From the NCBI GenBank assembly GCA_023512835.1, contig CM042090.1, forward strand, positions 52,935,365 through 52,999,364: a stretch of DNA of 64,000 nucleotides, given 5' to 3'. The notes beneath the pieces are model-generated. The model searched no databases and was not told the origin of the DNA. It saw nothing but the letters and a program-made list of their open reading frames with translations. Of the stretch, positions 44,921-56,459 are shown piece by piece (the first letter of the stretch is position 1; every line of letters starts with the position of its first letter). Source of the DNA: Taxillus chinensis (lineage: Eukaryota; Streptophyta; Magnoliopsida; Santalales; Loranthaceae). Both the position numbers and the translations under genes were made by a program.

Positions 44921-47655
44921 TTCTTAGAGAGTTAGGCCTAGGATTAGGATTAAGAGGTTTAATTCTTGTTTTAATTGGTTTTATTCTTTTAATTGTTTAC
45001 ATTTTTCCTTTAATCGTTTATTTAATTGCTGCTATATGATAGTTTTGATTTACGCACTTTGATGTCATGATAGTCGTGTTTTATTACTTTTCATAATTAT
45101 TGCATTCATGCATAAATCATATACTCGGGTTTTTGTCACAATATAAGTTAGCAAGGTTTAGTACGGTACCCTGCACGTTAATTATTATCCGCAAAGGGGC
45201 TCCAAACTCCTCTTAAGCTTGAGGTCCTTTTAAGACCCTCCTCCAGTAAATCCCATGGTGTACGGAGCCCTCCATTGAGGTGGCTTCAGAACCGACGAAT
45301 AAGATAGATTCAGCAATAATAGCCCTCTAGGGGCATTGACTCACATGTTGTTTGTCCATTTTAGTCTTCCTTTTGAAGGATAGGTTCATCGACATCAAAT
45401 TTTGTTGTTTTGTTACTGTTTTTTTTATTTGTCGTTCCCATGGTACTTTGGTTGTCATTGTTGTCAACAAAATGCGGAAGCTCAGGGTCGAAGACTCGGA
45501 GAGTCGAAGATTCAGACTTGAAGATCCACAAGGTCGAAGATCAGCAGAGTCGAAGATCATTAAACCATTAGGCTCGAAGCATCACCAAAGGAACATAGGA
45601 TTACAGACTTGTAGAGCCCCAGGGTCGAGGATTCAAAGACCTAAGGTGTAATCAGGTGAAGAGCAGTGTCTCGGAGACTTAAAGACTTGTAGGCTCGAAG
45701 ACCCATTGGGTGTAGAGTGGCAACGTTGTAGAGTCGAAGCCCGTAGGGTCGAGGCTCGCAATGTTGAAGATTGGGAAACCTGTTCACGAGAATAGAGACC
45801 CGTTGATGTGAACAAATGATTAGCCAAGGTAGAATGAGGTTGTCGCTGGCTCTAAGACATGAAGACTCGAAGACTCGTAGAGTGAAAGTCTTATTCTAAC
45901 CTAGATTTGAAGCCGAAGAGCAGAAGAATTAGAAGATCAATTCGAACATCCAAGGCTCAAAGACTCAGACTTGAAGATTCGAAGGTGAAGACTCGAAGGT
46001 AGTAGCGTGTGTACTTGGAGAGGTAACAACAAGGCTACGAGGCATACATCTTTGAGGTTGTGGCTAGTCGAAGGAGCGAGATGCACTGAAGGCCGCCGTT
46101 TAAGTAAGTTATCGCTCGAACAATGTTTCCTTCAGCATGCTAAGCACTGGAAAACACGTGGACGTATTTGAGGCTTGCTTAACATGTTTCAACAATGGAG
46201 ATCAGAAGATGGAACATGCCTAAGCCTAGCAGAAAAGTTTCATACTACGGCTGGCCTATATAAGTCAAGCATATGCCATACTTCAAGAAAGTGTCAGAAC
46301 ATTAGAGAACATAAGAAACGCATCTTGTGCAATATAAAGAGAGACACAGAGTAGTTCATACAACATACACAGAGAGAGAGAGAGAGAGGAAGATTGTAAG
46401 TGAGATAACAAAGAGTTAATCTGTCTTCGTTCCTCATACATTCATAAACAGATTATGAGTTTGACAAAAGAGTGGTTGAAGGTCAAGCAGTGCAAACGAT
46501 TGAATACGTAGGAGCAGGTTGCGCTAGACAGTTTGTCACAGTGAGTGACTTCTGGAGTAATATTATTTTTGTATTTGTATTTAAGAGAAAAGAGAGTTGA
46601 TCCTACTGTAACAAGGGCTAGACCCTATTGTATCCAAAGCTTATAGTGGATTGGACTTGGTATAGGTACACTCTCATCATTGTGGAGTAGATTACATTGA
46701 TCAAACCACATAAACCGTGTGTCTTTGTCTTTTACTTTCCATACATACCTGCTGTTAACTTGATATTGCATAAGACACTAAAATACCACCCAAAGAAGAA
46801 CCACATCTATAGAATACCTTATAATATCATACTACTCTTAAAATTATAGGAAATAGTTTTAAGTATATTACTCTCTCTATATACACACACACATATACTT
46901 AGAGGATCTTGCTTGGATCTTAGGAATATCATGTATACTATCTTGTAAATATTTTTGCTGTTTTTTTATTAATTTTGTCTTATTCATTTATTCATATTGT
47001 TTCCACTAACCTTGTTTTTATGTGAATTGCATCATTATTATTATTGTTTTTTTTACTAACCATGTCCACTTCTTTATATTGTTCATATACATATCATTGA
47101 CATCCAACATATGTAGAGTTCACGTTCCACTCCACATCACTTATATATTCTTTCTGTCACATAAACCGACTCATCATTACAAGCTTAGGTGTCCATTCAG
47201 GCATTCATCACTCAATTTAGGGGTAAGCGACATTAGTCCTCATTAGTCCATGGGGGCCTATGTCGGGTATATCTTTATGCTTTTCACATTTACTTGTACT
47301 TACATTCTCATTCATATAATACTAACACTTATGACTCATGTCATGTTTTCATCACATCATGTAGATTCATGCATGCATGCATGCAAAACAAAAAAAACAA
47401 AAAACAAAAAAAAACAAAAAAAACAAAAAAGAGCCAAAAAACAAAAAAACCAAAGAAAAAGAAAAAGGAAACCAGAAGAAAAAAAAAAGCAAAAATCATT
47501 AATAAATCATGTCATGTTTTAGTCACATTATATAGATTCATACATACATTCATGTAAACAAAAAAAACCAAAAAAATCATCAACAAATGAAGAGTGGAGC
47601 TTATCATTTTGCTTATTCATCAGAATGAATCGGAAGTGAGCAACAATCGTGAACC
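44921..47655 (+). other. Leader of third Ogre-like element
   Basis: The first ~480 bases match the leader at 16139-16620. The middle is displaced by a foreign stretch (about 45459-46760). The last part is AT-rich, with two copies of a TCATGT...GATTCAT block (about 47338-47395 and 47507-47570), each followed by an A-rich tract. There is no real gene; Lys-rich ORFs come from A-rich repeats. Confidence 0.65.
45459..46760 (+). mobile_element. Candidate solo LTR insertion with TCGAAGA repeats (ends unresolved)
   Basis: This stretch interrupts leader homology. It begins near TGTTGTCAACAAAATG, contains many GTCGAAGA/ACTCGAAGA repeats (about 45488-46030), a TATATAAG at 46257-46264 and a GA tract near 46372-46390. 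Layout and length fit a copia-type LTR. I could not find a convincing TG...CA end with a target duplication, so the boundaries are approximate. Confidence 0.4.
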
Positions 47656-47968
47656 ATGGTAGAGAACAGGGTAGCAAGATTGGTCAGTTTGGAACAGACC
47701 CAACAAGAAACGTGCAAAAAAACTCCTAGATTTGCAAGGACAAAGAACTGTCTGATAGAAATGATGACAAGATTAGTCTGAAACCTAGGGGGAAGAGATT
47801 ACAAATAAACAACAAGGTCAAGAAGCATTGCAACCACCGACTCTTATACAAATGCAGCCACCAGTTCATGACCCTACTCCTGCACATCTAGGTATCCCAA
47901 ATCAAGTCCATTTTACCTCATTGATTGTGGGGCACAAGGCAGATGTACCAATGTCCCCAGCACTTGAG
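47656..47968 (+). pseudogene. Degenerate Ogre-like gag, 5' part
   Basis: The ATG at 47656 begins MVENRVARLVSLEQTQQE, which parallels MADQTESRFTSLEQGQQE of the gag at 20390. Frameshifts and stops follow within 50 codons. The reading is cut by a hAT transposon at 47977 and resumes at 51818. Confidence 0.7.
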
Positions 47969-48650
47969 GAAGATATCAAGGAAGTCAAAAGCGAGTGCCC
48001 CAGCGCTTAAGTGCACCAGGCGCAGCGCTGGGGGACTCCATCGCGTCAAGGAGGGTGAGGCGCAGCGCCTTCAGTGAAGCGCGGCAAGGCGCGCGCTTCC
48101 TCCGCTTTCGGGCGACGCGAGAGGCGCTCGCCCCGTGCGCGTCTTTCGTCCTTACGAAAGATAATTAAAAAAAAGGAAGATAATATTTACGCGACTTCCA
48201 TCGACGACTTCCATCGAACGCGACTTCCATCGACGTGTCAACGTCTTTCACCTCTGCTCCACGATCGGCGATGACGACAGGCGATCTCTGCTTCACGATC
48301 GGCGACGACGACAACAGGCGACCTCTGGCTCTGTTTTACGATCGGCGACGACAACCTGCTCCACAATCGGCGACGACGTGACCGACCCTCTACTCCACGC
48401 GATCGACCCTCTGCTCCACGCCGCTGCCTGGTCTGTGAGTCTGTGTCCGTAATAACTTATTAAATTACGTTTAATAAATTAGTGTAGTCTGTGTGTGTAC
48501 TGTCACTGTGGCTGTGCAGTATCAATTCGTCTCTCTTAAATAGTTAAATCGTCTCTCTGACTCTGTAACTGTCCAGTGTTAAATCGTCCCTGTGTTATTA
48601 TCAATTATCTTAAATAAAATTACATTTATTCTAGATATTAATCCTGTGAT

Positions 48651-51598
48651 ATGGATTCTGGAAGTCAAAGCAAACATGCAACATCATCAAGCAATTCTAT
48701 TACTTCCAACATTAACAAAAAAGATCCTGCTTGGAAGTATAATATTTTGGAGGTTCCAATTAATATCAATGCTGTGAGATGTATATTTTGTGGGAAAGTT
48801 ACAAATGGAGGCATTTATAGAGCAAAATTGCATCAAATTGGAGGTAACAGAAATGCAAAAAAGTGTCTAAAATGCCCTGAAGATGTGAGAAAAGAGCTTG
48901 AAGGTCATATGAAGAAAAAGAAGGAAGAGAAAATTAATTATGACAGATTGCCTGAATTTGAAGAAATTGATGACATGTTAGAGCTAGAAGAAGATGCTGA
49001 AGAAGCTGAGTTGCACATGAAGTCACAAGGAAAACAACCAAGTGACAAGGGAAAAGCACCTTTGATTCCACAAGCAAAGAAAGCTAAGGGAATGGGTAAG
49101 GGTCCAATGGATTCTTTTATTTATAAAAAGCCTGAAACTGTGGTTGAACTCCGCAAGCAAGGAAGGTTGAAGCAAACACTGATTGATGAAAAGCTTGATA
49201 AGGAAAGAAGGGACGTTGCTATTCAATACATAGCTCGATTTTTGTATCAAGCTTGTGTGCCTTTCAATGCCACCCGATTGGATTCTTTCAAATGTGCTAT
49301 TGAAGCCATTGGACAATATGGTCCCAATTTGAAGCCCCCAAGCTACCATGAAGTTAGAGTAAAATGTTTGAAGAAAGAAGTTTCTCATACCGAAGAAATG
49401 TTGAAGTCTCATAAAGACACATGGGAGAAGTATGGGTGCTCAATAATGGCTGATGGCTGGACTAGTAGGACAGGTAAGAGTATTATCAACTTCTTGGTTA
49501 ACTCACCTGTTGGATCAATGTTTGTGAAATCTGTTGATGCATCTGCATATGCAAAAACTGGTGAGAAAGTGTTTGAATTACTTGATGAATTTGTTGAATA
49601 TGTTGGGGAAGAAAATGTGGTGCAAGTGATTACTGACAATGGCTCTAATTTTAAATTGGCTGGTAAACTCTTAGAAAGCAAGAGGCCGAACATATATTGG
49701 ACACCATGTGCTACACATTGCATTGACTTAATATTGGAAGATATTGGTAAGATGCCCTTGGTATCGAGGACTTTGGAAAGAGCCATATTTTTGACAGGTT
49801 ATATTTATAATCATGTCAGTGTGTTGAGTTTGATGAGAAAGTTTACAAAGCAAGCAAATCTAGTTCGAGCTGGAAAAACTAGATTTTGCACATGTTATCT
49901 CACATTACAGAGTGTCCACAAGCACAAAAATGCATTGAGATTCATGTTTGTTTCTAAAGAGTGGGCCTCAAGCATGGCAGCAAAGGAGGCAAGGGGAAAA
50001 CGTGCAAGAGAAGTTGTGTTGATGCCTTCATTTTGGAATAATACTGTCTACATTCTTAAAGTGATGGGCCCTTTAGTTCGAGTTCTGCGACTAGTTGATA
50101 ATGAAAGGAAACCAGTTATGGGCTATATATATGAAGCCATGGATAGAGCTAAGGAGACTATCATGAGCTCATTCAATGGAAGAGAGGATAAATATAAGGA
50201 TGTTTTCAAAATTATTGATGAGTGATGGGAAGTTCAACTCCACCATCCATTGCATGCTGCTGGCCACTTCCTTAGAGCAACTCCAAGAGCCTCTTTATAA
50301 CTTTTTCCACATATACAGAATTTTTCACATGTAAAGAGCTATTTTTTAACATACACTCTAAGAGCCTCTCTATTTTTTAATCTCTATTTTTATTAAAATA
50401 ATAATTTATTAATAATAATATTAATTGCACATGGGGAGGAGAGAGAGGAAAGGAGAGAAAGGAGAGAGAGAGAGAGAGAGAGAGAGAAGATAAAAAATAA
50501 TAAAAAATTATGTAGAGAATAAATAGTGACTCTTCATTTGTGATGAGTTACTGTAGCAAATTGTAGATGTAGAGAGCTTGATGAAGAGGCTGTTGAAGCT
50601 CATTTTTGACATTAGGCTCTCTATTTATAGATAATAGAGAGCCTTTTGGAGTTGCTCTTAATCCCGAGTTCTTTTATAGTAATCCAGATGTGGAGTTTGA
50701 TGAGGAAGTGACAAAAGGGCTTTTAGCTTGCATATCAAAATTGGTTACAAATGAGAACTTGCAAATGAAGATTATGGATGAATTGTCAATATATAAAAAA
50801 GCGGAAGGCATTTTTGGCTTTCATTTAGCTGTGAAATCAAGAAAGACAAAGGCTCCAGGAATAATATAAAAATTTGTATTATGTTTGAATTCTAAATCTA
50901 AACTTCTAAATTTCTTATGTAGCTGAATGGTGGAGTACATATAGAAGCTCTGCTCTTACTTTGCAACGATTGGCATGCAAGATTCTTAGTCTCACATGTA
51001 GTGCTTCTGGATGTGAACGCAATTAGAGTGTCTTTGAACAAGTAATTTTGGTCTTATAATTTACTCAACAGATAGTAATTTTATCAAACTACTTACTTAC
51101 TCTTCATATTTTTTATGGTTGTAGATTCACACCAAGAGGAGAAACAAGCTGGAAATGAAAAAATTAAATGACTTGGTTTTTGTGAAATACAATCAAGCAC
51201 TCAAGGCTCGATATGATTGTAAGGATGTCATTGATCTTATTGCTTTGACAGACATTGATGATAGTAATGAGTGGTTAATTGGAAAAATGGGAGTAGGAAA
51301 TGGTGAAGACGAAGATGCAACGGAAAATGATGAAGTTTTTGGTGATGAGACTGATAACTTAACTTGGGGTGTTGTGGCTAGAGCATCCGGGGTTGGAGAA
51401 CCCTCCAAATTTACTAGGAAGCAAGCCAAGTCAACTCAAGGAAGGTTAAACTTAAGCATTGGTAGTTCTAAAGGCACTACAGATCATGGCTTGGAAGAGA
51501 AAGATGAAGATTCTGATGAGCCAGAAGATTATGTTGAAGAATACAACTCTGATAATGAAGAGATTGATGATAGTAGTTGTAGTGATGATGATCTGTAG
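48651..51598 (+). pseudogene. hAT transposase with BED finger
   Basis: The first open block, from the ATG at 48651, has a BED-type zinc finger (CIFC...H...C, ~residues 44-73), an acidic linker, and the RNase-H-like core with Asp in MADGWTSRTG and Asp in VITDNGSNF, then CATHCIDLIL. A TGA at 50223-50225 ends the block. Coding resumes as HPLHAAGHFL, is split by a MITE, and continues NPEFFYSNPDV to ~50860. A further block carries EWWSTYRSSALTLQRLACK (50925-51042) with Trp-to-stop in CERN-stop-SVFEQ. The last block from 51125 holds IHTKRRNKLEMKKLNDLVFVKYNQ, the dimerisation region, and ends at 51598. Introns near 50862-50923 and 51043-51124 are likely; the first donor appears to be GA, not GT. The transposase cannot be made intact. 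Confidence 0.88.
50275..50657 (+). mobile_element. Tourist-like MITE in the hAT transposase
   Basis: This 383-bp insert has inverted ends GAGCAACTCCAAGAG and (reversed) GAGCAACTCCAAAAGG, flanked by TTA at 50272-50274 and 50658-50660. A 3-bp TTA duplication with such ends fits a PIF/Harbinger-derived MITE. It is AT-rich with a GA tract near 50463-50487 and no ORF. It lies exactly between GHFL and NPEFF of the transposase. Confidence 0.88.
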
Positions 51599-51817
51599 AC
51601 ATTTTATTCGATGGATTTGTGATAGTAGTTGTAATGAGAATGATTTGCAGACATTTTATTTGATGGATTGTTGTTTATGAATAATATATATGTTTCTTCT
51701 ATAATATGCGCTTCGCTTCACTAAAGCGAGCGCTTTTTTTGCGCTTTGCGCTTAAAGCGATAGGGTACCCCTAGCGCCTTAAGTGCGCCTAGCGCTTTTG
51801 ACTACCTTGGAAGATAT

Positions 51818-51867
51818 TGAATCCCCTGCGATAGCCCGACTTGAGGATAGATTGAAAGCAGGGGAAG
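51818..51867 (+). pseudogene. Degenerate Ogre-like gag, continuation
   Basis: After the hAT target duplicate the frame continues IESPAIARLEDRLKAG, which parallels the MKQLEERLRALEGA segment of the gag at 20390. Similarity stops at about 51867, where a GC-rich stretch begins. Confidence 0.6.
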
Positions 51868-52107
51868 CTGTCACGCGGGGGAGATCTCCCCGGGGGGAGG
51901 TCACGCGAGAGGAGATCTCGCCTAGGGAGGAGCCATCGCGTCGGAAGAGCTCGTGCAGGGGTGGGGGGCGTTGCGTCAGGGGAGAGCTCGTGCAGTAGGG
52001 AGGGGGTTGCTTGCTGTCGCAGTGGGGGAAGCGAAAAAAATACAGAAAACGAAACACGAAAACACCGTTTATGTATTTTCATTTTAGATGAATTAAAAAT
52101 GAGCTAT
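51868..52107. other. GC-rich stretch of unknown origin
   Basis: It is strongly GC-rich to about 52031, with repeated GGAGATCTC, GGTCACGCGAG and GAGCTCGTGCAG motifs, then AT-rich. It separates the truncated gag from the Tekay LTR at 52108. ORFs on both strands are open but show no recognisable domain. Confidence 0.4.
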
Positions 52108-53265
52108 TGTCACGCCCCGGATTTCCGACCCGGGGAAACCGGTACGTGACTCACCGTTCACCCACACGGAGGGCAAAGGGGTTTGATTACTGGATGCCAC
52201 ACAAGCAAAACTAAAAATTACAATAAACAAACAAGCCACATCTTTATTTAATTTCAAACATCGAAGGGGTCACAAACCAACCATGTTCCATACAACAATT
52301 CAATCCCTTTTTACATCCCCCCCCCCCTTTGGGGTTACATAAATTATAAAATTACATTACTGAAGTGAACAATAAAATGAAGATGGTCTTCCACCTTGGT
52401 GTATCCACCTAACGCCTGTAAGTCCCTGGAAAACAAGCAAACACAGTAGGAGGGGTGAGCAACCACAGCTCAGTAGGGATCAAGTCTCTCCAACCCTTCT
52501 CATGTTCCTAGCGGCTACATGCATGTGCACAGGTGTAGTGACGTGGCAGTATTAAGAAAATAAAGCATTCCACACAAACAGGCGTAACCTTAGCCCCATC
52601 CACACTGGCTAACAAACCACATCTCAAGCAAGTAATTTAACCGCCTCTTCAGGCCACTGATTTAACCGCCTCTCAGGCAAAGTAATTTAACCGCCTCTTC
52701 AGTCCACTGGTTTAACCGCCTCTCAGGCAAAGTAATTTAATCGCCTCTTCAAGCCAGATACCACAGTCATGCACACAACTAAACCACGGTCACTCAAGCA
52801 TAAAACCAAACACTTGGTGTGCACCCGTTCACAAGTGCACAAACCCAGCCATTCAGGCAATAGAACAAACACCCAACATGCATACATACACCAAATCACA
52901 AGTCCAGCCACACAGGCATATTATCAAACATGTACTAGGCATATACACACAACAATATTCACACAGGCATTTCATCGAACATGTGACATGTACTGACCAA
53001 CCAACAATAGAATCACACCAAAATGCCATTGAAGGCCAACATCCATATAGGAGATCACACCTATATGGATTTATATATATATATAATAGCAGGTATAAAA
53101 TTCTACCTAAGAACCCTATGACAGAGAAGGATTAGCAAGAACAGAACCCCTACCTCAAGTAAAACGCAACAACACAGCAATATTCTGTTCCCACGCCGAA
53201 CGTCGTCCGCCCACGAGACACCGACCACCCACGCAAGACGCCCGGCAGCAACCAGGAGCTCTCCT

Positions 53266-53312
<47 letters not shown>

Positions 53313-53852
53313 GACGGCTGGTGGAGCAACAAACCCCTAAACCTAAAACAGAGGGGCTTCTCCTCCTTATACAGGCAACACAACATCAAAATGACATAGT
53401 TTTGATTAAGTGAATCCCAGTATCAAAACGACGTAGTTTTGATGGAACAAGCTATAACCTTCCTACATCCATACACACCAAAATACTCACTATTTGAACT
53501 TGGTCCTTTAGGAAGAAATCATCAGCAAAACAAAAGGAAGACAACCATGTAAAAACATGCCTGCACGCGAAAAGCCCATCTCACGTGCATTCTCGCGTGC
53601 AGCTCCAAATAGCCTAGAATTTTTCCACAAGCCTTAAAACAACATCAGGAAGGCTCCCATGCAAAAATATCACTGCACGTGAAAAGCCATTCACACGTGC
53701 ATTCTCACGTGCTCTCCTTATTGGGCTCAAGCTTTGCCTCTTGCTTGCTCATCAACATACAAGATGATTTAGCCAAAGTGTATGGAAAGAAAAACCCCTT
53801 AAAACCCAACAATTTCCAGTCAAAAGGCCACCCGCAAACACGGGTCATTACA
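52108..53852 (-). repeat. Left LTR of tandem Tekay array
   Basis: 1745 bp, plus-strand ends TGTCACGCCCC and GGTCATTACA. It contains a CT tract (53269-53310), GTATAAGG on the minus strand near 53371, paired 22-bp near-palindromes (53385-53444) and CACGTG motifs (about 53593-53710). Four GCCTCTTCAGGCCA/AATTTAACCGCCTCT repeats lie at 52635-52755. It is related to, but clearly distinct from, the LTR at 32901. Confidence 0.92.
53385..53444 (-). promoter_or_regulatory. Paired 22-bp near-palindromes, second Tekay family
   Basis: Copies at 53385-53406 and 53423-53444 have ATCAAAA and GTTTTGAT arms, starts 38 bases apart, just upstream of the minus-strand TATA-like GTATAAGG. They match the pair at 34376-34434, though the surrounding LTR has diverged. 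Confidence 0.65.
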
Positions 53853-54190
53853 TCCTCTCCCCCTTAAGACTTTTCGTCCTCGAAAAGAAACAAAATGCAA
53901 GGAAAACAAACACAAGCTACCCATTTGCCGCACGGCAAGCCACAACACCCAAATGGGTCATACACCGCACATAGCACACAATAGCACATAATAATGCCAT
54001 CGGTCATACACCGCACACAACACACAACAGCACATAACAATGCCATCACAGTCCATAACCACATACACATGTCACAAATACCAATTTCAAACTCACTGCA
54101 AATATAAACACATGTCTACAAGGACAATACACACCAAATCATAAACAAGAAAACACGTTACTATCATTGGCCAACAGCCACCTCCCACCC
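53853..54190 (-). other. PPT and 3' spacer with a 46-bp tandem repeat
   Basis: The PPT (minus strand AAGGGGGAGAGGA) occupies 53853-53865. The spacer contains two tandem 46-bp units starting GTCATACACCGCACA at 53957 and 54003. The same arrangement is in the second copy from ~61262. No coding. Confidence 0.75.
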
Positions 54191-55293
54191 TTAAGATTGG
54201 TCGTCCGCGAACAACTCTGGATGCTGCTCCCGCATCAAGGACTCACGCTCCCAAGTCTCCTCCTCAACGCCACGGTGCTGCCACAGCACGCGAACCAAAG
54301 GAATAGCACGACCACGCAAAAGTTTCTCCCGCCGGTCGAGTATACGGATAGGGGCCTCAACAATGGACATGTCATCCTCAACATCCAATGTCCCCCAATC
54401 GATCACATGGGTGGGGTCAGGGTGATACTTCCTCGACTGGGACACCTGAAACACGTTGTGCACTCGACTTAGCCGTGGTGGTAACGCTAACCGGTAGGCC
54501 ACGGGCCCCACACGAGCCAGAATCTCAAAAGGACCAATAAACCGCGGAGATAGCTTGGAACCTCGCCAAAACCTTCGATGTCCACGACGTGGGGAAACAC
54601 AAAGAAACACATGATCAACAACAGAAAACTCCAAAGGTCACTGCCGTTGATCCGCATAAGATTTCTGCCGACTCTGAGCTGATAACAAACGCTGACGAAT
54701 CAACTTAACCTTCTCGGTAGCCTCTTGAACCATCTGTGGTCCCAAGAGAGCGGCCTCTCCTACCTCAGTCCAACACAACGGTGATCGGCACGGTCTGCCA
54801 TACAACGCCTCAAAAGGAGCCATCCCAATGGACGCCTAAAAACTGTTGTTGTAGGCAAACTCCACCAAAGGAAGGTGAGTTGCCCACGAACCCCCGAAAT
54901 CTAACACACAGGCCCGCAACATGTCCTCCAAGGTCTGATTTGTCCTCTCCGTCTGGCCATCAGTCTCAAGGTGAAAGGCCGTACTCAAGTTAAGTTTTGT
55001 TCCCATAGCCTCCTACAAACCTTCCCAAAAAACGGGAAGTGAACCTCGAGTCTCTGTCGGACACAATCGACGATGGCACCCCATGCAGTCGCACAATCTC
55101 GTTCACATACAGCTGACTCAAAACCCCGATGGAATCCCGCTCGTGGACAGCTAGAAAATGGGCCGACTTGGTGAGTTGATCCACAATCACCCAAATCATA
55201 TCCTTCCTCCCAGTGGTGGGCGGAAGACCAGGCCACAAAGTCCATCGCGATGTGGTCCCACTTCCACTCCGCTATTGGCAACGGCCGTAACAT
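54191..55293 (-). pseudogene. Tekay-type integrase and chromodomain-like tail, left copy
   Basis: Integrase core motifs are [17 protein letters not shown] and [12 protein letters not shown]. The next block (MAPFEALYGRPCRSPLCW) and the tail (RFIGPFEILARVGPVAYRL, VEAPIRILDR, VRVLWQHRGVEEETWE) are separated by stops: TAG near 54836 (in NNSF-stop-ASIGM) and a stop near 54637 (in ADQRQ-stop-PLEF). Both stops also occur in the right copy. A frameshift near 55010 is also shared. Small indels near 55225 and 55290 are private to this copy. Confidence 0.88.
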
Positions 55294-56453
55294 GCTCGCG
55301 GCCGCTGATGCTCAGCTTTTACTTGTTGACAAGTGAGGCACCTCGAAACAAAAGCAGCGACGTCACGTTTCATCCCAGGCCACCAGAAATGCCCCCGAAG
55401 CGCATGGTACATCTTCGTGCTCCCTAGATGCACAACAACTCTAGATTGATGAAACTCCTTCATCACCTTATCCCTGAGAGAAGAAGCTACTACCAAACGC
55501 CCTTGAAAAGACAACTCATGCTCAGGACCCTCTGCCCAGTCCTCCGATAGTTCGCCAGCCTCAATACGGGCACAGAGAATCTCACACTCAATATCACCCA
55601 ACTGTCCCTCCCGGACTCGCTGATACAACTCGGGTATAACCACCATAGGACCCAGGACCGTCCTACCATCATCGCCCACAGGCCGCAACCGTAACATGGC
55701 CAATTGCTCCATCGGCTTCCACTCCCTCACGTCCACCTCAGCCTTCCCTTTCCCGCTTAACGCATCAGCCACAACATTGCCCTTGCCTGGGGTATAGGCA
55801 AGGGTAAAGTCAAAGGTCTGCAGATACTCCACCCATCTCCTCTGTCTCAGATTCAAGTCCTTCTGAGTAAAGATGTACTGAAGGCTCTTGTGATCCGAGA
55901 ACACTACAAACTTCTCCCCCAAGAGGTAGTGCTGCCAGCTCTTCAGGGCGAAGATGACAGTCGCCAACTCAAGGTCATGGGTAGGATAATTCTGCTCGTG
56001 AGGCTTCAACTGCCTCGATCCATAGGCTACCACACTATGCTCCTGCATAAGCACACACCCCAAACCAACCCTGGACGCATCGCAAAATACCTCATACGGA
56101 ATATCCTCCCTAGGCAACCTCAACACAGGTGCAGTGGTCAAACGGGCTTTGAGAGTCTCAAACTCCTGCTGGCACTTGTCCGTCCACTCAAACTTCACTC
56201 CTTTCCTAGTCAATGCCGTCATAGGAGCCGCCAAACGGGAGAACCCCTCTACAAAACGACAATAGTACCCCGCCAAGCGAAGAAAGCTACGGATCTCAAA
56301 AACGTTGGTTGGCCTCGCCCACGATGCCACAGCCTCAATCTTGGCTGGGTCCACCCTAACTCCCTCAGCTGACACCACATGGCCAAGAAAGTGAACCTCC
56401 TGCAGCCAAAACTCACACTTGCTAAACTTAGCAAACAGCTGCTGGTCCCTCAA
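55272..56453 (-). pseudogene. Tekay-type RT thumb, RNase H and integrase zinc domain, left copy
   Basis: A 393-codon open run covers RT thumb ([24 protein letters not shown]), RNase H ([44 protein letters not shown]) and the start of integrase ([32 protein letters not shown]). In-frame stops bound it: a TAG at about 56457 separates it from the RT active site. Confidence 0.9.
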
Positions 56454-56459
56454 GGTTTG

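Larger units (their letters stand above)
47977..51809 (+). mobile_element. hAT DNA transposon with 8-bp target duplication
   Basis: This 3833-bp element has imperfect terminal inverted repeats: CAAGGAAGTCAAAAGCG on the left, CAAGGTAGTCAAAAGCG on the reversed right end. It is flanked by the 8-bp duplication GAAGATAT (47969-47976 and 51810-51817). Sub-terminal regions are rich in GCGC/AGCGCTT motifs (48000-48130 and 51705-51795), the kind of site hAT transposases bind. Removing it and one duplicate restores a continuous gag frame (LEED-IESPAIARLEDRL). Confidence 0.93.

Noticed and set aside
47250..47557. Lys-rich ORFs
   Set aside because: They translate A-rich simple sequence in a retroelement leader; no domain and no homologue in the sister leader.
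44899..47976. Internal region of the minus-strand LTR at 31266-43830
   Set aside because: The PBS, leader and gag start here are on the plus strand and follow a plus-strand LTR fragment, so they belong to a different element.
53150..53389. ORF with long Arg-Glu repeat (also at 60446-60694)
   Set aside because: It is a translation of the (GA)n microsatellite in the LTR.
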